A stretch of DNA of 64,000 nucleotides from Synechococcus sp. CB0101 (GTDB lineage Bacteria; Cyanobacteriota; Cyanobacteriia; PCC-6307; Cyanobiaceae), in assembly GCF_000179235.2 (NCBI RefSeq), contig NZ_CP039373.1:310032-374031 (forward strand). The letters are read 5' to 3'. Position numbers and translations under genes: made by a program. Shown here one piece after another: positions 37,192 to 45,078 of this stretch. The notes under the pieces were generated by a model that ran no database searches, was not told the DNA's origin, and saw only the letters and a list, made by a program, of their open reading frames with translations. Positions within the stretch are counted from its first letter, which is position 1. Each line of letters opens with the position of its first letter.

Positions 37192-37656
37192 ATGGTCGTT
37201 GAACGCCGCGTCTCCGAAGTGATGACCACGCCGGTGCGCAGTGTCTCCACCACCACACCGCTTCAGGAGGCGGTGAAGCTGATGAGCGAGCACCACATCA
37301 GTGGTTTGCCCGTGGTGGATGAGAGCGGAGCCCTGGTGGGCGAGCTCACCGAGCAGGACCTGATGGTGCGCGAGAGCGGCTTTGATGCCGGCCCCTACGT
37401 GATGCTGCTCGACGCGGTGATCTACCTGCGCAACCCCCTCAACTGGGACAAGGAAGTGCATCAGGTGCTTGGCAGCACCGTGGGCGAGCTGATGAGCAAG
37501 CACCCGCACCACTGCAGCCCCGACACGCAGCTACCGGCAGCCGCGCGCCAGCTGCACGACCGCAGCACCCAACGGTTGTTTGTTCTCGATGCCGCGAACA
37601 AGCCCGTGGGCGTGCTCACCCGCGGCGATGTGGTGCGTGCCCTCGCGGCCGCTTAA
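37192..37656 (+). CDS. CBS-domain pair protein
   Basis: This 154-aa protein consists of two CBS motifs: VMTTPVRSVSTTTPLQEAV...ISGLPVVDESGALVGELTEQDL, then LMSKHPHHCSPDT...RLFVLDAANKPVGVLTRGDV. Stand-alone CBS pairs bind adenosine nucleotides and regulate partner enzymes such as thioredoxins. The last four bases overlap the next gene convergently. Confidence 0.88.
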   Translation: MVVERRVSEVMTTPVRSVSTTTPLQEAVKLMSEHHISGLPVVDESGALVGELTEQDLMVRESGFDAGPYVMLLDAVIYLRNPLNWDKEVHQVLGSTVGELMSKHPHHCSPDTQLPAAARQLHDRSTQRLFVLDAANKPVGVLTRGDVVRALAAA

Positions 37657-39002
37657 GGCAGCGGAGGCGGTGCCGCTGGCGGCGGCATCAGCGGCGGCAG
37701 CAACGGTGGGGGCGGTGGTGCCCCCTGGGGCATCGCACCTGGCGGTTGATTCACCGCTGGGTTGAGCGCGTCGGCCTGCGGCTGGGCGGGGACCAGCGCG
37801 GGGTCGGCGGTGGTGGCATCGGGATCGGCAGGGAGTTCCTGGCCGTCTTGCAGCAGCAGGGGCGGCGGCAGATCCGGCGCCTGTGGAGCGCTGTCGTCGG
37901 GGTTGATGGTTTCGGGGTTGTTCTCCTGAAGCCGCAGTGCCATCGGATCGGCGGTGATCGGTGGTTCCCGCAGCGGCGATTGCAGGCCGTCGCGTTTGGG
38001 TGAGCGCTGGCCCTTCGGTTCCCAGATCAACCGCGCCAGGGGCTCGACGCCCTGTTCCATCAGGCGGTTGAAGCCCGCCAGGGCGCGATCGAAGAGTTGC
38101 GTCCCCAGCGACTGGCCACACTCCAGCGGATTCCCGCAGCTGCGTTTGGCGCTGCGGCTGGCGATCGCTTCCATCAGGTTGCCCTGCAGCGGCATGGCGC
38201 GCCGGCTGATGCGCAGCAGGTAGGGCACGTGCACAAAACTGGTGGCGCCGCCGCTGATCCAGTTGGCGTCGTCCTCGGTGAAGCCCTTCACCCCGGGGAT
38301 GATCAGGCGGCTCTTGGAGGCATGGTCGGGCAGGTAGGCGGCCTGCAGGCCACGCCGCCGCGCCAGCGCTTTGGTTTGTTCGAGGGTGAGCCCATCGCGG
38401 CTCATCAACACCTCCAGCCGTCCATCGCGCCGCAGCCCCATCACCATGCGGATGCGGGGGAGGTAGTAGCGAATCTGTTGCCCCATCGAGATGCTGTAGG
38501 CACCGCGGTAGCTGGAGGGGGGGGCTTCGAGGTCGTTGTAAATGCTGTGCAGGCCGCCGATGAAGCTGTCGTACTCAGCAGCGCGTTCCGGGGTCAGCTC
38601 GCCGTAGCCGAAGTCCACCTGGCCGTTGCGGCGGATGCCGATGAACGCCCGCTGGCGCGCAGCGGTGCGGTTGCGCCCGCGCCACACGCGGGCGCCGAGC
38701 TTGATGTCACCGAGTGGAACGGTGATCTCCTGGCCGTTGTCGTTGACGTGCCGCTCATACATCGGGCCCGACACGTAGGCCAGGGCGGCGCTGTCTTCAA
38801 AGGCGTCCTGCTCGCGGTCCCAGCCTTCCAGCAGGTCGAGCTGCACCTGGCGGGGATCGACATCGAGGGCGTAAACCTCGTCGTTGGGTAGATAGCGGAA
38901 GGCCTCGCCACTGGCGGCGGGCACGCTGATCTCGGCGCCTTGCTGGGGTTCGGGCAGCGGCGGCGCAATCGCCACCAGAAACGCCAGCCCGGCCAGTGGC
39001 AC
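37653..39002 (-). CDS. Exported protein with proline-rich C-terminus
   Basis: The 449-aa product has an N-terminal hydrophobic segment (LAGLAFLVAIAPP), a roughly 290-residue globular extracytoplasmic domain and a long Pro/Ala/Gln-rich low-complexity tail (GAPPPPPLLPPL). The only start codon before the hydrophobic segment is GTG 39002; a basic stretch that would make a normal N-region lies upstream in frame without ATG/GTG/TTG before a TAG. Function unknown; conserved-looking in the central part. Confidence 0.7.
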   Translation of the reverse strand: MPLAGLAFLVAIAPPLPEPQQGAEISVPAASGEAFRYLPNDEVYALDVDPRQVQLDLLEGWDREQDAFEDSAALAYVSGPMYERHVNDNGQEITVPLGDIKLGARVWRGRNRTAARQRAFIGIRRNGQVDFGYGELTPERAAEYDSFIGGLHSIYNDLEAPPSSYRGAYSISMGQQIRYYLPRIRMVMGLRRDGRLEVLMSRDGLTLEQTKALARRRGLQAAYLPDHASKSRLIIPGVKGFTEDDANWISGGATSFVHVPYLLRISRRAMPLQGNLMEAIASRSAKRSCGNPLECGQSLGTQLFDRALAGFNRLMEQGVEPLARLIWEPKGQRSPKRDGLQSPLREPPITADPMALRLQENNPETINPDDSAPQAPDLPPPLLLQDGQELPADPDATTADPALVPAQPQADALNPAVNQPPGAMPQGAPPPPPLLPPLMPPPAAPPPLP

Positions 39003-39138
39003 GCCGATCGTGAGCCAGCGCTTGCGCTGCCACTGCGGCCGTGGGTCCTTGCGACGGGCGGCTGGAGGTGGCGGGGAAGCAGTGTCCAGGTTTTGCGGCC
39101 CGTTGCTGCAAATCTACGGGCCGTTGCCGGATCAGGCC

Positions 39139-39777
39139 TCAGGGCACCGCCAGCACCTGGGCATCGGCGATCACCCAGCGTTGGTAAGCCGGCGACACGG
39201 CATAGCCGCCGGTGAGGCTTCCGAAGGCGGGAAGCAACAGTTGGCGCTGCTGGCGCTCCAACGCGAAACAGGGCAAGCGCAGGCGATCACTCCCTTGGCC
39301 GAGCACGGCCACCGGATGCACATGGCCCGCCACATTCAGCAGGTCGGCCTCCGGCGGGGAGCAGGGTTCGTGGCTCAGCCAGAGATCGCCGCAGCGCCGC
39401 GGTGGCCCTGCCGCAAGCCCCTCCAGCCAGCTGCCCTGATCGTGGTTGCCGCCGATCAGCTCCAGCGGGCACCCCAGCAACTCCGGTAGGGCCCGGATCT
39501 TGCTGCGCAATTCCGCGGTGAGCCCCAGCCGGCTGTGGATCAGATCCCCCAGCACCACCACCCGCTGCGGTTGCAGCTGCGCCGCCAGATCGAGCAGTTG
39601 GTTGAGATTGCTCAGGTCTCCGTCGCTGGGCAGCGGGATACCGCTGGCCTGAAAGCTCTCGGCTTTGCCCAGATGCAGATCCGCCACCAGCAGCAGGCCG
39701 GTGGCGGCCTGCCACAGCGCCCGTTGGGGCAACAGCTCGAGCTCAGAGGTTTGCCAGTGCAGCCTTGTGGGCTGCAT
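39139..39777 (-). CDS. pdeM: PdeM-type metallophosphoesterase (ligase-associated endonuclease-like)
   Basis: The 212-aa calcineurin-like phosphoesterase has ADLHLGK, VVLGDLIHS, GGNHDQ and NVAGHVHP metal motifs. It fits the PdeM family, usually found with ligase-associated DNA repair genes; here it follows a GST gene instead. The stop and start of neighbours overlap at 39777. Confidence 0.85.
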   Translation of the reverse strand: MQPTRLHWQTSELELLPQRALWQAATGLLLVADLHLGKAESFQASGIPLPSDGDLSNLNQLLDLAAQLQPQRVVVLGDLIHSRLGLTAELRSKIRALPELLGCPLELIGGNHDQGSWLEGLAAGPPRRCGDLWLSHEPCSPPEADLLNVAGHVHPVAVLGQGSDRLRLPCFALERQQRQLLLPAFGSLTGGYAVSPAYQRWVIADAQVLAVP

Positions 39778-40355
39778 CAGCGCTGACCCATCACGTGTTG
39801 GTACGCGGGGCGCTGCTGGGTGGCCGCGATCGTGGCCTGCACCTGGGGGAAGGGGCTGAGGTCGATCTGGGGGAAGAAGATCGGCAGGTAGGCGAGGTAG
39901 GCGTTCACGGCGCAGTCGGCCACGCTCCAGCTGTTGCCCATCAGCGGCCCCTCGCCGAGCTTGCGATCCAGCACCTCCATCAGCCGCGGAAATTCGCGCT
40001 CGCGGTTGGAGGGCACGAACAGCGCCGTGGCCAAGGTGGCATTGGCAAACAGCACCCACTGCTGCGCTAGCCCCCGCTCAGCCGCGTTCTGGCATTCGCC
40101 GCCATAGCGCTCGGCCAAATACAGCAGGATCGCGCCGCTTTCAAACAGTTGCAGGCGGCCGCCGGGAAGGGTGGGGTCGTCGTCGACCAGGGCCGGCACC
40201 TTGCCGAAGGGATTGATGGCGGTGAAGCCTTCCTGGCGGTGCTCTCCAGCCTCCATGTCGAGCAGCTGCCAGGTGTAAGGGATCCCTTTCTCCTCCATGT
40301 ACCAGCGCGGCATCGAGGCGCGGCTGCGAGCACCGCCGTACAGGGTGAGGGCCAT
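39777..40355 (-). CDS. Glutathione S-transferase family protein
   Basis: The 192-aa protein has a thioredoxin-like N-terminal domain (YGGARSRASMPRWYMEEKGI, FESGAILLYLAERYG) and an all-helical C-terminal domain (NSWSVADCAVNAYLAY). It conjugates or binds glutathione; the substrate is unknown. ATG 40355 is preferred over an in-frame upstream ATG because MALTLYGG starts the fold. Confidence 0.88.
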   Translation of the reverse strand: MALTLYGGARSRASMPRWYMEEKGIPYTWQLLDMEAGEHRQEGFTAINPFGKVPALVDDDPTLPGGRLQLFESGAILLYLAERYGGECQNAAERGLAQQWVLFANATLATALFVPSNREREFPRLMEVLDRKLGEGPLMGNSWSVADCAVNAYLAYLPIFFPQIDLSPFPQVQATIAATQQRPAYQHVMGQR

Positions 40356-40377
40356 GCGTGCTTGGACAACTGGCTGG

Positions 40378-40797
40378 TCAGTATCGGGCTCGCCCACGCC
40401 GTTTGAAATGGGGATCGGGGCCCTTCCAGCAGCCATCCGCCACGCGCGGCACGTGGCGCACCTGCTCGGTTCGGCCCACATACACCCAGGCTTTCAAGCC
40501 GTTGGCGAGCACATGGCACTGGCGTGCATAGAGCCTGGGCACGCCTTCAAAGCGATCCAGCTGTTCCAGCAGAGCGGCATTTACGGCAAAGCATTCGCCC
40601 CTGATCGCACAGCCCGGTTCGCTGCAGGGAATGGCCATTGGGAAGGGGCCGAGGTCGTACAGCGCAAAGCCCGGAAGCATGGCTGCACCCCGCCAGCACG
40701 CTCCTTGCAGCTGCCCGTGGGCAGCCATGCCTCGCTTGAGGCTGCCGTACACGAACACCAGCGCGTCAGAATCAGCGCCGTTGCCGGCCTGGTTCAT
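40378..40797 (-). CDS. Gamma-glutamylcyclotransferase (AIG2-like) family protein
   Basis: The 139-aa protein has the signature VYGSLKRG near residue 16 and the catalytic-acid region RFEGVPRLYARQ. AIG2-like proteins break gamma-glutamyl bonds with cyclisation. It overlaps the 3' end of the upstream DUF3104 gene, so both are likely in one transcript. The adjacent GST gene suggests a glutathione context. Confidence 0.8.
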   Translation of the reverse strand: MNQAGNGADSDALVFVYGSLKRGMAAHGQLQGACWRGAAMLPGFALYDLGPFPMAIPCSEPGCAIRGECFAVNAALLEQLDRFEGVPRLYARQCHVLANGLKAWVYVGRTEQVRHVPRVADGCWKGPDPHFKRRGRARY

Positions 40798-41092
40798 GAC
40801 GATTGCTCTGCTGATTGCACTGGCTGGATCGCTGGGTCTGATGGCGGTGATTGTGCGTCGTCTGGAGCGCTCCTGATTGCTGCGCAGCGCGTGGGCAGAG
40901 AACGTCGATCACACCGTTGGCATTGACCGTGCGGATCACGCCGCTGTCGATGCAGGCGATCTGAAACAGCGAGTTGGCGTTGCAGCGTGCTCCGCCTTCC
41001 GCATGAATCACCTGCCCGACCCACCAATCGCCGCTTCCTTGCACGGCCACGAGGTCGCCCACCTGCACTGCCAGAAACCGAGGCTCATCCAT
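40772..41092 (-). CDS. DUF3104 family protein with unusual C-terminal tail
   Basis: Residues 1-65 (MDEPRFLAVQVGDLVAVQG...WVGQVIHAEGGARCNANSLFQIACIDSG) match DUF3104, a small family common in marine Synechococcus and Prochlorococcus. The remaining 40 residues (rich in Gln, His, Ser, Arg) look non-conserved and read antisense to a possible 26-aa ORF. The tail may come from loss of the normal stop. Function unknown. Confidence 0.65.
   Translation of the reverse strand: MDEPRFLAVQVGDLVAVQGSGDWWVGQVIHAEGGARCNANSLFQIACIDSGVIRTVNANGVIDVLCPRAAQQSGALQTTHNHRHQTQRSSQCNQQSNRHEPGRQRR
40796..40876 (+). CDS. Possible 26-aa membrane peptide
   Basis: ATG 40796 opens MTIALLIALAGSLGLMAVIV followed by RRLERS and a stop: one transmembrane helix with a basic C-terminus. 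It shares a CATG with the divergent gamma-glutamylcyclotransferase start and is antisense to the DUF3104 tail. It may be real or chance. Confidence 0.3.
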   Translation: MTIALLIALAGSLGLMAVIVRRLERS

Positions 41093-41108
41093 CGACCGAA
41101 GGGTATGT

Positions 41109-41122
41109 AGTTCAAATGTACT
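41109..41122. promoter_or_regulatory. Possible LexA-like operator
   Basis: The element AGTTCAAATGTACT fits the published cyanobacterial LexA box RGTACNNNDGTWCB with one mismatch. It lies 17 bp upstream of the DUF3104 start on one side and 83 bp from the exported CaMKII-AD-like gene on the other. Chance match is possible. Confidence 0.2.
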
Positions 41123-41204
41123 GATCGCGTGCCTTTTTGTGTGTTGTCGGTTGTCGTTGTCTCGGGGTCTGTGCAGGGTGTGGATGCTCTGACCTGATCC
41201 GGCC

Positions 41205-41771
41205 TTGGCTCGTTTCCGCATCACCCCAGCGCTGCCTGCTTTGCTTCTCGGTCTGGCTCTGCCCGCTGAGGCGGCCCCGGCGGTGCAGGTCCTCAACGCC
41301 AACATCACTGAATCGGAGGTGGTGGCTGCTCAGAAGGGGTGGTGCGAGGCCCTGCTGAAGATCAGTTCGGCCTATGCCTCAGGCGGGTATGCCAAGGCCA
41401 AAGCCACGGCCTCTGCAGTGATTGACCAGGCCTACGCCTATCAATTCGGCCCGGTGGCGTTCAAGCCCACCCTCGCCTCCGGAGCTCAAACCTTCCGCCC
41501 CACCCGAGCTGGCGCCCTGGCCTATTTCGTGGGTGGAGATCCGGCCTTCCCGAACGACAAGGGCTTTGCGATCAAGCCCTGGCGCCGCTGTGAGGTGACC
41601 AATCAGGTGATCCAGCTCAGCGGTAGCCAGGCCATCACCATGGGCAACGTGAGCTTCACGGATGCCTCCGGCGCAACCACCACTGTTGATAAGACCTGGT
41701 CGTTTGTGAAAGAGCCGGACGGTTCGATCCGGATCGTGCTCCACCACTCCTCGTTGCCCTACGGAAGCTGA
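41205..41771 (+). CDS. Exported SnoaL/CaMKII-association-domain-like protein
   Basis: The 188-aa product has a signal peptide ([15 protein letters not shown]) and a roughly 140-residue alpha+beta barrel-like domain ending in KTWSFVKEPDG...RIVLHHSSLPY, typical of the CaMKII association / SnoaL-like (NTF2 fold) group. TTG 41205 is the start; no ATG precedes the signal peptide. Function unknown. Confidence 0.65.
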   Translation: MARFRITPALPALLLGLALPAEAAPAVQVLNANITESEVVAAQKGWCEALLKISSAYASGGYAKAKATASAVIDQAYAYQFGPVAFKPTLASGAQTFRPTRAGALAYFVGGDPAFPNDKGFAIKPWRRCEVTNQVIQLSGSQAITMGNVSFTDASGATTTVDKTWSFVKEPDGSIRIVLHHSSLPYGS

Positions 41772-41879
41772 TCGAGCTGCCGCGGATCACTCGGTGCCAA
41801 TCGCCCGTTATGTGATCCGTGGAACCTGGCGCGAGCTGGATCGGCTTGGCATGGTGAGAGACCCAGGGGTTTGCTTCCC

Positions 41880-42071
41880 ATGAGCTGGTCTGAACTGGAG
41901 CGGCTGGTGTGTGATGCCGAGGCCGATGCCGCCATGCAGCGCGCGCTCAGGCACTGCCGCTCGCGCAAAGAGTTGATCCTGGCGGCGCGGCGCCTTGGCT
42001 ACCGGATCACCCGCCTCGATCTGCAGCGGGCCTGGCAGGAGCATCAGGCCCTGGAGGCAGAAGCTCAGTAG
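41880..42071 (+). CDS. Nif11-domain small protein without precursor core
   Basis: The 63-aa protein reads MSWSELERLVCDAEADAAMQRA...ELILAARRLGYRITRLDL, matching the Nif11 N-terminal domain used as leader peptide of proteusin/lanthipeptide precursors. No double-Gly cleavage site or Cys/Ser/Thr core follows, and no modification enzyme lies nearby, so this is a stand-alone Nif11 protein. Confidence 0.65.
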   Translation: MSWSELERLVCDAEADAAMQRALRHCRSRKELILAARRLGYRITRLDLQRAWQEHQALEAEAQ

Positions 42072-42235
42072 GGCAGCGTGAAGCCCGACTGCATGTTCTT
42101 CACGTCGAGCATCACCCAGGTGAGCCACACCACCAGGCCGATCACCCCCGACACCGCCGCAATCCGACCTGCGGCGCGCAACACCAGTTCCAGCAGGCTG
42201 ATTTCTTTCACGGGCGGCAGGGCGTTCTGGCTCAC
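42065..42235 (-). CDS. Small single-helix membrane protein (56 aa)
   Basis: GTG 42235 opens VSQNALPPVKEISLLELVLR, followed by a hydrophobic helix (VSGVIGLVVWLTWVML) and a short polar tail ending GFTLPY. The basic-amphipathic then helical layout looks genuine. It overlaps the Nif11 gene end convergently by 7 bp. Function unknown. Confidence 0.55.
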   Translation of the reverse strand: MSQNALPPVKEISLLELVLRAAGRIAAVSGVIGLVVWLTWVMLDVKNMQSGFTLPY

Positions 42236-42294
42236 TATGGGTGGCCGGATGCCGATCTCCGGACCAGCGTGAGGCTAGTGCTGCAAATCCAGCG

Positions 42295-42807
42295 ATGGCG
42301 CGCCGTGATGCCGCGGGAGATTTCGTTCAGTTCCTCGTCGGGGGATGCCTGTTTGGGGCAGGGGGATTCCTGCTCGCCAATCAGGTGATGGTGCGATCGG
42401 AGCTGGTTTGGGGCCGCTTCGGACGCTGGGGCGGCGGATTTCAGGCTATGCCTTGGGGTACGCCGGGCATGGGGTTGTTGATGGTTCCCCTCGGGATCGG
42501 GGTGTGTCTGTTGTTTGCCGGTACCGGTCGCCGCTGGGCGAATCTGCTCATCTGGGCTTCGCTGGCGGCGCTTCTGGTGGGTGTGCTGAACAGCCTGCGG
42601 ATGACGTTCATGCCTGTCACCCTCTGGCAGCTCGGGGTGTACGTGGTGATGATCGCTGCCGGTGGTGGATTGATGTTTCGCGGTTTGCGTGCCTACGACG
42701 ATCAGGGCCGCGCCGGTGTTGGCCACTCCGATCCCTCCGCTGAGGGATTGCGCCGTGAGATCGACGAACTCCGGGCTCGGATCGATGCCCAGACCAGCAA
42801 AGACTGA
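42295..42807 (+). CDS. Polytopic membrane protein
   Basis: The 170-aa product has about four transmembrane segments (LVGGCLFGAGGFLLA, LLMVPLGIGVCLLF, LLIWASLAALLVGVL, VYVVMIAAGGGLMF) and a short charged coiled tail (EGLRREIDELRARI). First gene of an overlapping four-gene chain ending in the nitrilase. Function unknown. Confidence 0.65.
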   Translation: MARRDAAGDFVQFLVGGCLFGAGGFLLANQVMVRSELVWGRFGRWGGGFQAMPWGTPGMGLLMVPLGIGVCLLFAGTGRRWANLLIWASLAALLVGVLNSLRMTFMPVTLWQLGVYVVMIAAGGGLMFRGLRAYDDQGRAGVGHSDPSAEGLRREIDELRARIDAQTSKD

Positions 42808-43138
42808 GCCTGCCTGGTGGGCTTCCTCAGGTGTTGCGGGAGTGTTCTTGGGGGTAGTAGTGGGCGCCCTGAGCAGCGCCTCGGCTGAACCATGGAAAGC
42901 CTGTGCTTTTAACGATCAGGCGATTGGCTGCCGCGATGTGCACCATGCCAATGGCAGCCTCACGATCCATTGGCAGGACGGTCTGTTGATGACCTATCGG
43001 TTGATTGAGGAAGGGTTCCCCCGCTCACTGTTGCGGGATTCGCTTGGTGGTGTTTGGCGACGCGAGGTGTTGGTGCAGGGCAATGCCGTGTTCACCCATG
43101 CCATCAATGGCAACAGGATTGCGGTGCCGCTGCGATGA
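42785..43138 (+). CDS. Exported small protein of picocyanobacterial type
   Basis: The 117-aa product has a signal peptide (VAGVFLGVVVGALSSASA) and two Cys in CAFNDQAIGCRD, likely a disulfide. The block LRDSLGGVWRREVLVQGNAV and the ending NGNRIAVPLR look like a folded family seen in Synechococcus. It overlaps the previous gene by 23 nt and the next by 4. Confidence 0.6.
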   Translation: MPRPAKTEPAWWASSGVAGVFLGVVVGALSSASAEPWKACAFNDQAIGCRDVHHANGSLTIHWQDGLLMTYRLIEEGFPRSLLRDSLGGVWRREVLVQGNAVFTHAINGNRIAVPLR

Positions 43139-43641
43139 GGCGAATCGGTGGGCTGGCAGCGTTGCTGGCGGTGGCTATGCCAGCGGCCGGGGTGGCGGAC
43201 CCTTGCCCCGCCGGGGTGATCGAACAGCTGGATGGCCTCTATCGCTGGCAGCTGGAGCGCCAGAGCGTGCCCGGCCCGACGCTGATCGCCAGTCAGCTTC
43301 CGCGTTTCACCCCTGGATTGGCGGTGTTGCTTCAGGAGGCCACCGCACTGACGCCCGCCGACGGGCGCTTCGTCGACTTTGACCTGTTCAGCGGCACGCA
43401 GGTGGAGACCTTTGCTGCCGAGGTGGAGCGATGTACGGGTCAGTCAAGCGGCGCAGTGGTTGCTGAGGTGGCCGTGCGGGCCGGCCTGCGCGGCCGCACC
43501 GGTGAAGCTCCGCAGCAGCTGCGCTACGTGATGGAGCCATCGCCGACTCAGGGTTGGCGTATTGCCGACATCGTCTACCCGGGGGAGCCGTCCTTCCTGC
43601 TCTCCACGGTTCTGAAGGATTTACTCGAGCAGCGGCCATGA
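43135..43641 (+). CDS. Exported hypothetical protein
   Basis: The 168-aa product has a signal peptide (IGGLAALLAVAMPAAGVA) and a mature part with PCPAGVIEQLDGLYRWQ and FVDFDLFSGTQVETF. A Cys pair (DPCP, ERCTG) may form a disulfide. Coupled by 4-nt overlaps to both neighbours. Function unknown. Confidence 0.6.
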   Translation: MRRIGGLAALLAVAMPAAGVADPCPAGVIEQLDGLYRWQLERQSVPGPTLIASQLPRFTPGLAVLLQEATALTPADGRFVDFDLFSGTQVETFAAEVERCTGQSSGAVVAEVAVRAGLRGRTGEAPQQLRYVMEPSPTQGWRIADIVYPGEPSFLLSTVLKDLLEQRP

Positions 43642-44606
43642 GCGAGATGTGTTCGGCGTTGCCGGTTGCCCTGGTGCAGCTCTGCGCCACGGAGGATGCC
43701 GCCCTGAATCGCAGCCAGGCCGAGGCCTGGCTGGAGCGTGCAGTGCTGGAAGCGCCCGGCGGAGTGCGCCCGCGGCTGCTGATGCTGCCCGAAGTGTGGA
43801 ATGCACCCTATGCAGTGGATCGCTTTGCCGCCTTTGCCGAGCCGATCCCGCAGCCCGGGGCTGATCTCACGCATGGACCATCGCCTTCGTTGGCCATGGT
43901 GGCGAGCCTGGCCCGCCGCCATGGTGTGGCGGTGATCGCCGGTTCGATTCCCGAACAGGGCGAAGCTGGGCGCATCTACAACACGGCCACGGTGGTAGAT
44001 CCCCGTGGGGTGTTGCTGGCGAAGCATCGCAAGCTGCATCTGTTCGATGTGGATGTGCCCGGCGGGATCTGCTTTCGCGAATCCGACAGCCTCACGGCAG
44101 GAGAGGATCTCACCGTGCTCAGCGGCTCCAGCGACCCCCTCCGCACCGGCCTGCAAGAACCGCCCAACCTGGGACTGCTGATCTGTTACGACATCCGCTT
44201 CCCAGAGCTGGCCTTGCTGATGCAGCAGCGCCACGGCTGCACGCTGTTTGCCTGTCCGGCCGCCTTTAACACCACCACCGGGCCGCGGCATTGGCATCTG
44301 GTGATGCGTGCCCGCGCTATCGATACCCAATGCTTTGTACTTGCCTGCTCCAGTGCCAGGCCTCAGGGTGGTGGCTACCCCAGCTACGGCCATTCGCTGG
44401 TGGTGGATCCCTGGGGAACGGTGATCGCCGAGGCCGGAGAGGGGGAGCAGGTGTTGCATGCGCAGCTTGATCTGAGCCAGGTGGCGCTGGCACGCCAGGC
44501 CATTCCCACGGGTAACCAGCGCCGGCAAGACGTGTATCGCCTCAGTGGTGCGCCCGGTCTGAGCGTTCATGAAGCCGCCTTCATGAAGGGCGATTGCGCT
44601 GGGTGA
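43638..44606 (+). CDS. Nitrilase superfamily protein (omega-amidase Nit2-like)
   Basis: The 322-aa protein has the Glu-Lys-Cys catalytic triad in LPEVWN, KHRKLHLFDVDVPGG and LICYDIRFPE. The motif set matches the Nit2/omega-amidase branch, which hydrolyses 2-oxoglutaramate or 2-oxosuccinamate. Somewhat longer than the usual 270-280 aa because of a C-terminal tail. Confidence 0.85.
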   Translation: MSEMCSALPVALVQLCATEDAALNRSQAEAWLERAVLEAPGGVRPRLLMLPEVWNAPYAVDRFAAFAEPIPQPGADLTHGPSPSLAMVASLARRHGVAVIAGSIPEQGEAGRIYNTATVVDPRGVLLAKHRKLHLFDVDVPGGICFRESDSLTAGEDLTVLSGSSDPLRTGLQEPPNLGLLICYDIRFPELALLMQQRHGCTLFACPAAFNTTTGPRHWHLVMRARAIDTQCFVLACSSARPQGGGYPSYGHSLVVDPWGTVIAEAGEGEQVLHAQLDLSQVALARQAIPTGNQRRQDVYRLSGAPGLSVHEAAFMKGDCAG

Positions 44607-44850
44607 AGAGCGATGTCGATCGTTCCCGACCGGTTGCCGGATGCCTTCGGCCGGTCCATCGTGATGGCAACGGGATTCGGAGGCGCCATTGATGGACGAC
44701 ACCCCCCCTGAGCACCAGACAGGAGCGCGCTGACGATCCGGCCCCTGCTCCAACACTCTCAACGGATCTCTGATGTCCCCCGTGCGCAACTGTTGCGCCG
44801 TCCACTGCGCCGCCTGAGGTGCCCCGGATTCAGTGGGACGTCCCCCTAGA

Positions 44851-44926
44851 CACCTGGCCCCAGGTGCCAGCGCCGGCAGCTCCGCCCCACAACCAAAGAC
44901 TTCAGACCTCGATCGCTGGATCGAGG
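44851..44926 (+). other. Two stem-loops in a 472-bp gene-free stretch
   Basis: CACCTG/CAGGTG with loop GCCC (44851-44866) and CCTCGATC/GATCGAGG with loop GCTG (44907-44926) precede a third, terminator-like hairpin at 44994. Together with a 16-codon ORF at 44932, they suggest a structured transcript. No known RNA family was recognised. The rest of 44607-45078 shows nothing I can support. Confidence 0.35.
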
Positions 44927-44993
44927 TTGTTCATGAGCATCACGATGGCAACGCTGGCCCCAATCCGCGGGCAGATCAGCTGAGCAGGCAAAC

Positions 44994-45024
44994 GCCCGGG
45001 GCCTTGGTCCCGGGCTTTGTTGTG
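44994..45024 (+). terminator. Probable rho-independent terminator
   Basis: The GCCCGGG/CCCGGGC stem has the loop GCCTTGGT, followed by a T-rich tail (TTTGTTGTGTTT). It could end a transcript from the nitrilase operon or a small RNA in this gap. The next gene starts 55 bp further on. Confidence 0.6.
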
Positions 45025-45078
45025 TTTCCCCGCACTTTGTCCTAGGGATTTGAGCAAGGCAGCACGGAGCGGGTGGTG

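Noticed and set aside
44623-44721. 32-codon frame after the nitrilase
   Set aside because: No helix or fold pattern and Pro/Gly-rich end; likely chance.
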